Below are positions 56,555 through 64,000 of a DNA stretch of 64,000 nt, piece after piece. The first letter of the stretch is position 1; each line of letters begins with the position of its first letter. Where the stretch lies: contig CAJHZI010000299.1 in the NCBI GenBank assembly GCA_905160935.1, positions 325,001 through 389,000 on the forward strand. Reading direction: 5' to 3'. Origin of the DNA: Enchytraeus crypticus. Its lineage: Eukaryota > Annelida > Clitellata > Enchytraeida > Enchytraeidae. The notes under the pieces were generated by a model. It did no database searches. It was not told the DNA's origin and saw only the letters and a list, made by a program, of their open reading frames with translations. The translations under genes were made by a program, and so were the position numbers.

Positions 56555-57407
56555 GTAAGTTTTTTGTACAAATAACACACGCAAATGTTTAGAGGGAAAT
56601 GTTTACAAGGATACAGAACGATGTAATCATACAGACACTCACCTAATGTTGGTCTCCAATAATTATAGTAATAATATCTTACCGATCACCATGTAATGAT
56701 ACGGATCTCCATTGACATTGGTAGGATAATATCCTAATAATATCTATTGATCCTAATAATTATATACGCACATGTTTATAGAGAAATGTTTACATTGATC
56801 TGCTGAAACAGGGCCACACTGACATCGTTAGGATCGGCTCCCATTAAGGGCTGTTCGACCATGTCGCTGTGATAGTGACAGTTGTCGTATGTTACTGAAA
56901 GTAAGTCGACTCCAACAAATTTACAAATCTGAAGCGTTCATGTCAGTAATCATTGTTGACGTAGCACATGAGACAATCCGGGAAGATTTTCTATGTATCT
57001 TTACTGGTTGACCCTTCATGCTGTTGGATGCATTTACAATAGCGCAACTTTTAATGTTAGCCACATAGATACGATTATCTTTTCGACTTGCTGAGGGAAT
57101 GAGCTATCAGCTATAGGCCGACATATAATCTACTTTATCCTAGTGTTGAATTCAACGAGATTAGAACCAGGATTTTGTTTAGTTTTGCGCAATTGTAAAC
57201 ATGCAAACCAATCGACTTCAAGCTGTACGCACGGTATGTTTCTAATTAAAGACATTACTACTACCTAATGCTCATATTTCAATACGGATATAATTTAATT
57301 TGTACTAATTCAACTAATAGACTAAATGTTTTAAAAATTACTGTATATTTAAGCGAATTTCTTTCACATTTAAACATAACATTTATTCGCAGAGGTATAT
57401 TTACCAA

Positions 57408-57565
57408 ATTAAGAAAGATCATTCGGTTGGTGGGCGCCTAGGCTCCAGAAATTGCTACAAAAATTTAAACGAATGGAAAAGTCTCAGATAGGGGATGGAC
57501 TGATGATATGGTGTAGAACAGACAGGTTTTGAGACAGTCTATTCGTATCTCGACCCTAGTTAAAC
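57408..57565 (-). repeat. S6 repeat in dispanin intron
   Basis: Sense minus, partial; orthologous in position to 51310-51490 of the duplicate. The rest of the intron and the upstream part of the gene (56265-56442) hold no other element. Confidence 0.75.
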
Positions 57566-57639
57566 TGGGATTCTAGCGAAGATAATGACTATGATTGTAT
57601 ATTTAAATGACAATGCCACTGATCGACGACTGCCCGCAG

Positions 57640-58070
57640 GTTGTCAGTACGGCGTGGGTCAGCCTGAATACGACGAATGGAAAGAAAGGCCCCAGGGGGG
57701 GGCTCTACTCTCTCCTCCCTCAACAACTTACACCCCGGTCTCTCCACAGCTATCTGCGAGGTACCCGGCTCCTAATGCCAACCCTGTCTACGTATATGTC
57801 CAGCCCACTCCTCTTACAAATCCGCCTAACGATTACTACGCGTACACGATGATCACCCGCATCTTCTGTTGTTGGTTGATCGGCATCTTCGGCGTAATCA
57901 AGTCGAAAGAATGTCGCGTTGCCCTCAGGAGTGGAAACAGAGAATTGGCAGAGAAGACGTCAGCTGAAGCCAGAAGACTGGGTCACGCTGCCCTTGGAGT
58001 TGGAATCTTCCGTTATACTGTTTTTTTGATCATTGCGTTTACTGTGATTGTTATTTCCAAAGTTAATTAA
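57640..58070 (+). CDS. CD225/dispanin membrane protein, exon 2
   Basis: Starts after CTGCCCGCAG in phase 1; stop TAA at 58068-58070. With exon 1 the protein is 180 residues. After more proline-rich sequence comes a CD225 domain: first hydrophobic segment MITRIFCCWLIGIFGVIKS with paired Cys (possible palmitoylation), a loop with GNRELAEKTSAEARRLG, and a second helix FRYTVFLIIAFTVIVIS at the C-terminus. Family members (IFITM, PRRT, TMEM91-like) are small membrane proteins of the plasma membrane or endosomes. IFITMs alter membrane fusion, but nothing here shows which role this one has. The frame extends upstream of 57640 (to an ATG at 57585), but that part is intron by the splice model and also lies in the duplicate. 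Confidence 0.88.
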
Positions 58071-58150
58071 CTTGAGCGAATCTTTGGTTGGATTTGAAGC
58101 GATTGTTGTAAAACGAATTCTGGTCAGAAGTGGTTCAATGAAGTCGGGAG

Positions 58151-58700
58151 GTTGAAGAATTTAAATTTTAGCGGAACAAAGAGAAATGATTATAGAGGTA
58201 TAAAAATGAATCAGCGAAGCTGAGATCAATGAAGAAAATAAAGTATACTTGAACAAAAATTGTGCAAGTAAAGACATGAAAGATTAATAGTAAAAATTTA
58301 GAAATTTTATGCGTAATGTAGAAGTTGTTTATTCTAGAGTAGACTTAGTCTTGAGAAATGTGTTATCTAATCTTATGTCATTTTATAGCATTTCATTAGC
58401 GTAGTTTGTAGTAGCATATTCATTACACTGGACAGACTGCGAGTATGATCTGCTATTTATTTCTGAAAATTTTATTATGTTATGTTATGATGTATGATGA
58501 GATCTTTTGTATGATCTAATTCTTTGTACGATCTAACGCTTTGTGTTTAAGTCTTGACGTTGAAGAATTTAAATTTTGTGGAACTAGGTGTAATGTTTAT
58601 AGAGGTATAAAAATGAATCAGCGAATCTAAGATTAATGAACAGAATAAAATATACTTGCAACAACAATTTTGCAAGTGAAGACATGAATGATTAATAGTA
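58151..58700 (+). repeat. Tandem duplication in dispanin 3' region with two poly(A) signals
   Basis: 58151-58300 recurs at 58559-58705, offset 408 bp (GTTGAAGAATTTAAATTTT; TATAGAGGTATAAAAATGAA; GACATGAA.GATTAATAGTA). Each copy has AATAAA, at 58237-58242 and 58644-58649, so two polyadenylation sites are possible. Confidence 0.8.
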
Positions 58701-59660
58701 GTGATTTATTTCTGAAAATTTCTGGAGTTGTTATATTACGATGTGCATGTAAAATCAGATCTTTTGTATGATCTTATCCATTGTATGTTCTTATCTATTG
58801 TATGATCTAATCCTTTGTATGATCTTATCTTTTGTTTGATGTAATGCTTAGTATAGTCCTATCTTTCGTGTGATCTAAACTTGTGCATTTTCTAATCTTT
58901 GACATTATCTAATCTCACGCATGATCTAATATTTTGAATTATCTAACATTTCAAGTATGATCTAATATTTTGTAAGATCTAATCTTTAGTATGAGCTACT
59001 CTAATATGTAATATAATCACATTCTTCTGTGTTATCTAATCTTATGTAGGCCTATGATCTAATGTTTTATATGATATAATCTCATATATATTATAATATT
59101 TGGTAAGAACTCATCCTATGAATGATCCAATAGCGTAGGGGTAACGTCATGAAGATTTAAATGACAGATCCCAAGGTGAATTAAATTCTCGTGGCTTCGA
59201 ATCCCAGCCGTGCTGATCTGAGAGTAAACTCCTACACATTCACTGGACTGGTTACATGGAAAATGGACAAAATTGCCAAACGGGTTAAACATGTGACATT
59301 AAAAGTGATAGATGTCAACGTAGTTGAACGTTTCAATATAGGTCTAATCTGTGTATTAATTATGAAATATCTAAGCTTTTGCATGGTCTAAGATTTTGAA
59401 AGCTCTAATAAATGATTAGAGCATTCAAAATCTTAGATCTAAATTGTGCATTATCTAATCTTTAACATTATCTAATCTCACTCATGATCTATTTTTGTAA
59501 GGCATAAGATAAAATTTATATAAATTGTATTGTAAATAAATTGTATGACTTAATCATTTATTTGATCTAACCTTTTGTAAAAGATCTGATATATTATGAG
59601 CTGATTGATTATATTATCAGATATTCTAAATGATCGATCTAAATGAGCTCTGATGTTTTG
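58470..59660. repeat. Degenerate TGATCTAAT repeat field
   Basis: About 35-40 loosely spaced copies of TATGATCTAATCTTTTG variants at 58490-58560, 58740-59110 and 59345-59660, interrupted by the S1 SINE at 59130. One perfect inverted pair is at about 59385-59445. Confidence 0.75.
59130..59345 (+). repeat. tRNA-derived SINE, family S1
   Basis: Sense plus, full length. A box TAGCGTAGGGGTAACG, degraded B box GGCTTCGAATCCCAG. Confidence 0.85.
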
Positions 59661-59696
59661 AAGTCAGTGATATTTGATTAGATCTACACTTAACAG

Positions 59697-59701
59697 TATA
59701 T

Positions 59702-59775
<74 letters not shown>
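59697..59775. repeat. (TA)n microsatellite, left of transposon
   Basis: TA tract that continues at 61924-61969 on the other side of the transposon at 59776-61921, i.e. the element probably sits inside one TA microsatellite. Confidence 0.9.
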
Positions 59776-59780
<5 letters not shown>

Positions 59781-61919
59781 GGTGCCACACAAGAAAAATG
59801 CAATTTTCGTCCTCTCACCCCTCATATTTGTTCATAATATAAAAAGAGCGAAGCTTGCCAAATTTGAATGTATTCTAATAATATTTACTGGTACCTCAAT
59901 ACCATCAAAGTTTTGCAATTTACGCAACATTTATCCTATATATTATCGTATTTTGTTACCTTTAACTTCATAATTTACATTATCTTCTAAGTATTAATTA
60001 TTCAATATTCATACAAAAGACGTGTGCTGTGGTGTAAATATAACCTCTTTTACACTATTTAAGTCAAATAGCTACCTGAAAATGCTATATAGTCATATTT
60101 TGCGTGTTTGCCGATGTGGACGTTGCTGCTGCGACAGATGCACGAACTTTAGTAAAGCAGGACTTGTTCGGCTTCGAAAGTCATGGCGGTGTTTCTCTAC
60201 AATTTGGAGCAAAAATTGCTTTTGATCCTCTTGATTTGTGAGGATTCCATTAAATTCTTGAATCAACCTTCTGTTCAAACTTTCCGTTGTCCAACAACGT
60301 AATCCTTGTTGAAGATCCATGTCTCTACATTGTGGGTTAGAAATGTTTGTGATATATCCAATGCAGTGAAAAGTTTCCTAGTGTGATGCGATACAAAATC
60401 AGGCAACTGCTTGGCATGTAACATGAGGTGGAAGGCTATTCCTCGAGGATGGACTGTTGTTTTTTTGTCAAGAGCTGTAACCATGGCAGACTTGATCTCG
60501 GATGACACTGCCGAGTCAAAGAATGTTAAACCAACCAGGATTTCACTTAAGTACCACAAGTGCCCAGAGAGTGACTTTATTGCAGCTTTGGCAACTGCTT
60601 CATGTGTTTTCTTATAACTTTCCAACTCACGGAGTAGCTCCAGATCATTCTGCGCAGCAGTTGAGGCACATGGGCATTTGAACCACACATTCAGATAATT
60701 TTTCATTATAAAAGTATTGAAGTGGCCGAGAGAAGATAGTTCACGGTCAGTCAGCTGGAAATGATTGCGAAAAAGGAAAATCTTGAGCCTGTAAATCAGT
60801 TTCGCCATCCATCGCGCTGTGTGGTAAGCTCCGGGAGCTTGAGCATGTATGTCGGTGCTACATTCTGCTCCTAGAAATAAAAGCGATAGCTGCAGAAGTT
60901 CACGGTAATCGTCTCTGGGCTGAAACTTGGTAAGTTGTTGCCGAATAAACCTAATGATATCATCTCGAACTGAGCTGAGAATCAATTCAATGAAATCCAA
61001 CTCAAGTCCACTGTTATAGCTAGATCTGTCAATTGATTCCCATTAATTGCCGCTTGGCAATTTTGGCACCCCTAACAACTTCACTTTTCCATCTCCAGGC
61101 ACCAGGACCTCAAGGCGATCAATGAGCTCCTTTGAAAGTAGTGCAGGCAACATATTCCCGTCTCAATGCACAGTTAATGGACAGTTTGGATTAAACGATT
61201 CCTGAATCTCTTTGCATGGCTACTATTGCGCGGTGCCTGTGTCTGGCTCTTCGAATGGATTCTTTTTTTAGTGCGACAGTGGACGGATTGTGTCCAAGCG
61301 ATTCCGCTACAGCTGCAATAAAATATGTTGCATACCTGTCACTAACTTTGGTTCTGTCTAATGCAGCAGCTAAGCATGGCGTGATAACATTTGTGGGTCT
61401 GATTTGCTTCGGTTGACTAGGAATCTGATGCCGATCCGAGTCCTCACTACTCTCATCGCTACTCTCGGCTCCAGATTCTTCACTAATGTTGCTCAGCATA
61501 TTAGTTGCCACTTGTTTCAGCCGTTCACTCTCCTTTGCTTTGCGTGTTTCTTTTGCAAAGATCCGATTCTTAGATCTTTCTTCTTTCCGAGCTAACACCA
61601 TGTCGACTGGACCCATGCAACCACGCCTACCTTTTTCTCTTTGTGCCATAAGGAATTCTCTGTCTTCAGGTAGCTTTATCAAAGTAAGAACTTCCATTCA
61701 ATAATTAGTTTACCTTAATAATTGTATTTAAATTAAGTCACAGTTTTTCGAGATCGGCATTTTCAAGAAAATATTTGAGGCCATTGAGCTACCAGTAATT
61801 ATTATTATATTTAAATGAAACTTGGTGTAGTTACTATGTATCAAACAAGGAATAAAATTAGGGGGTGAGACTTGGGAAAAATTGAATTTCTTTTTACCAT
61901 TACACTGAGTGGCACCCTA

Positions 61920-61921
<2 letters not shown>
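59776..61921. mobile_element. Defective DNA transposon with 13-bp terminal inverted repeats
   Basis: ATTAGGGTGCCAC at the left and its perfect reverse complement GTGGCACCCTAAT at the right, with further weak symmetry inside (TCTCACCCC / GGGGTGAGA). It carries the minus-strand transposase-like relic at 60093-61697. The target duplication cannot be read because the flanks are TA repeats. Confidence 0.8.
60093..61697 (-). pseudogene. Transposase-like gene, broken
   Basis: Minus-strand pieces. 61697-61191 (168 codons) is a charged N-terminus (RKEERSKNRIFAKETRKAKE; SEESGAESSDESSEDSD; VSDRYATYFIAAVAESLGH). After a frameshift comes NCPLTVH-stop-DGNMLPALLSKEL and LLGVPKLPSGN-stop. 61000-60275 (241 codons) holds FQPRDDYRELLQLSLLFLG, ARWMAKLIYRLKIFLFRNHF and HLWYLSEILVGLTFFDSAVS. 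After another shift comes NGILTNQEDQKQFLLQIVEK (to 60093). I recall similar proteins in invertebrate genomes, where extra sequence separates PKLPSG from FQPRDD; here that middle is nearly absent. Superfamily not assigned. The position between inverted repeats supports transposase. Confidence 0.7.
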
Positions 61922-61972
<51 letters not shown>

Positions 61973-62044
61973 CTAGCATTTGTTTATATGTAGCGCTGTA
62001 AAAATAATATACAGTATAATAATAATAAATAAAAATAATAAATA
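61922..62044. repeat. (TA)n microsatellite, right of transposon
   Basis: TA at 61924-61969, then AT-rich with AATAAT repeats. Confidence 0.85.
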
Positions 62045-62049
62045 ATGAT

Positions 62050-62245
62050 AAGTCAATGCGTGTTAGGCATCAATCAATGTCAATCGTTAGGCATTCACGG
62101 CCTCTCGTGCAAACGTTGTTCTGACAGAATCAATAAGCATCAATTCTTGAATGATTTGATTTGGCGCGCCCTGAGTCGAGCGAATATCCCAGCTATTAAA
62201 AAGCCCCATGGATTGATCCGCACTGATGGGAAGCGTCCCAACTGT
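62050..62245 (+). pseudogene. Retrotransposon C-terminal (endonuclease-like) fragment
   Basis: The plus frame gives GIHGLSCKRCSDRINKHQFL, NDLIWRALSRANIPAIKKPH and GLIRTDGKRP. This resembles the C-terminal part of some retrotransposon polyproteins, with HGLSC and DGKRPD words possibly belonging to a restriction-like endonuclease. Upstream and downstream parts are absent. Confidence 0.5.
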
Positions 62246-62274
62246 GTCCGGATCTTGAGATTAAATGTTCCAGG

Positions 62275-62770
62275 GCTTAAATTCCTAATAATATATTTTT
62301 ATAAATGGCTCTAATAATTATTTTGGGATCTTTACCTATCCTCGATTTTTGACTGAATCTAGATATCCTGCTACAATTTTGTAGCAGGATATCTAGATTC
62401 AACGACTGTATTAGGCTTAAATTAAATTTTAATTTAATACTAAATGAAATAAAATAATACACGAATATGCAGTAGAACGAAAATTAAAACGATTTCAAAG
62501 TGTACGTTTGAGCGAAGAACCCAAAACTTGAAATTATACTTTTATATCGAATTACAACAGCTCACTTTAAATATCGCAAAAGCAAGTAACTTATAGAAAG
62601 TTCAAATACTTTCGACACACAAATTATTACAACGCTCTCTGGCACAAATTCCTACACTTTACCTTACTTTCCTTACGACTAGGCTACTCGCCTACTAGGA
62701 TTCCTTCTAATATAATCCCTAGGTTAGAATATATAGGTAGAACTCTCTTCTCAGTTTGATCATCTACATT
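62275..62770. repeat. Duplicated block (with 5215-5680)
   Basis: See 4926-6070. This copy has an extra inverted repeat at 62355-62400 (CTAGATATCCTGCTACAA / TTGTAGCAGGATATCTAG). Confidence 0.65.
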
Positions 62771-62789
62771 TAAGGACGATCATTTTTTT

Positions 62790-63995
62790 CATTGGCATTC
62801 GTTGTATCTTTAATAATTATATTAGGGGACTTGTAATTATCACAGCACTTTTAAAGAATTACAAGTAAGGAAGTTTTGAATCCTAGTCGAGAACGGAATG
62901 AAATGAGACAAGTAATATATTTAAGTGATAAATTTTGCGAGGCTGCAATTTACTTCAACTTCAAGTCCTAGAGAGCCAGTTCCCTCTGGCGAATAATAAA
63001 TGTTGACATCCGGGCTCTGCTTTATTTTGTTTAATAATAAATTAATATTATTACAATTATTATAACTATTATTAATATATCATTATATTATTAAATATTA
63101 TATATTATTATTATTATTATTTTAAAATATTATTAATATTACCATAACTATTATTTTACTATAACTATTATTAATAGATTAAACTATTTGCCGTTCAGTG
63201 AATTACTACGTAGGCGGTAATATGTGTGCACATAAAGTCACAGATATTACATGGAATAGCCTATATCTGTCACGGTGTCACCACTATGAATAGTTTTCTG
63301 ATGCTGCTTGAGTCGACTCTTCTATAACCACACTTGTCACTAGTAAGTGGCATCATTCCAGAGTGATCGGTTCTCCAGGGAACAGCTCGATTTCGACGAT
63401 CTAAAATTTCTTTAAACATTCTGAGCATTCAAATGGCTTCACTTGATAATGAACATAACTTAGGCTATATGTCGCATCAGATGGGACTTCTTTGCAAAAT
63501 GTAGGCCTATGTAATAATAGGACATTTCTGGAATGTTCTGTTAAATGTACAGGCTCTATGTAAAACTTGAGATTCTGTCTATAAGTTAAGCTAAAAATAT
63601 GTAATTCATTCGTGTACGTCTTCTCTGCATGAACATATTTGATATGCTTCTTGAGATCAGTTTCATAAGTAGGCCCAAGTGGTTTCTCGCAATTTCAGCA
63701 GCAATGTTCCCTATATTCCCGATGTTTACAATTCAAATGTAACTTCATACCATTCATATGGGAAAATCTTCTATTATGCAGGAAGCACATGTTGTAGGCC
63801 TACTGACAGTAACTGACTACAGTAAGTCTACGGTTGTTGCTTGTTAGTCATATCTAAAGATGTGAGCTTGTTTTAAAACAAAAGGTTTTAAACGGTTTTT
63901 GTTTTAAAACAACGAATAAAATGCACAAAAAGAAAATTTTTCTACAAAATTACAAAATTACAATTGAGTTTCCTTTGTAGTTTGTGTTTTATCTT
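62790..63995 (-). pseudogene. Duplicated block with decayed zinc-finger gene (copy 2)
   Basis: Matches 37335-38470. Minus-strand C2H2 traces are clearer here: CFLHNRRFSHMNGMKLHLNC then KHREYREHCC; YETDLKKHIKYVHAEKTY; VHYQVKPFECSECLKKF followed by a stop. The last resembles VHYQMEPHLCNECGKAF of protein A, so the ancestor belonged to the A/B family. At 63000-63180 an AT-rich TTATTA tract is inserted. It runs to the window end. Confidence 0.7.
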
Positions 63996-64000
63996 TTGCA

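Noticed and set aside
57585..57639. ATG at 57585 as start of the dispanin gene
   Set aside because: The stretch also occurs in the duplicated intron at about 51493-51549, is followed by an acceptor-like CCCGCAG, and a phase-matched exon 1 exists at 56443-56554. It remains possible for an alternative transcript.

Overview
The window is AT-rich nuclear DNA of an invertebrate animal. The evidence is spliced genes with GT-AG introns, polyadenylation signals, Pol III tRNA genes with internal promoters, and dense LINE, SINE and DNA-transposon debris with long (TA)n and (GA)n microsatellites. I cannot fix the phylum. The protein types (LRR transmembrane receptor, C2H2 zinc-finger proteins, CD225/dispanin membrane protein) are general to animals.

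Four protein-coding genes can be supported. (1) An LRR type I membrane receptor on + (15501-20471, three exons, about 943 residues). (2) A nine-finger C2H2 protein on - (22715-26969, two exons seen). (3) A paralogous ten-finger C2H2 protein on + (30809-34150, two exons seen). Genes 2 and 3 are arranged head to head and share a phase-1 intron between an acidic exon and the finger exon. (4) A CD225/dispanin (IFITM-like) membrane protein on + (56443-58070), whose first coding exon was recovered from its donor site and reading phase and carries a PPxY motif. Three identical tRNA-Asp(GUC) genes lie at 379-450 (-), 13563-13634 (+) and 14899-14970 (+). Decayed zinc-finger relics lie at 36600-36700, 37770-38340 and 63280-63800.

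Layout: 1-15.3 kb has the tRNA genes, SINEs, minisatellites and a hAT-like element. 15.5-20.5 kb is the LRR gene. 21-29 kb is the minus-strand zinc-finger gene with a retroelement-filled intron, plus two hAT-like MITEs. 30.8-34.2 kb is the second zinc-finger gene. 34-41 kb has LINE, SINE and zinc-finger debris. 41.4-44.2 kb is a decayed piggyBac. 45.0-47.1 kb is an unclassified element with a 24-bp terminal inverted repeat. 47.7-58.7 kb is a tandem duplication that produced a truncated dispanin pseudogene upstream of the intact gene. 59.8-61.9 kb is a defective DNA transposon. The rest is duplicated debris.

The most notable signal is an internal network of retroposons. A 5S-rRNA-derived SINE and at least two tRNA-derived or other SINE families are present. 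Several SINE tails match the 3' ends of two LINE families found in the same window, which points to LINE-driven mobilisation. Many microsatellites begin directly at those tails. I see no CRISPR array, bacterial operon, virus or obvious defence system. Exon borders, repeat borders and family names are read by eye and were not checked by alignment software.
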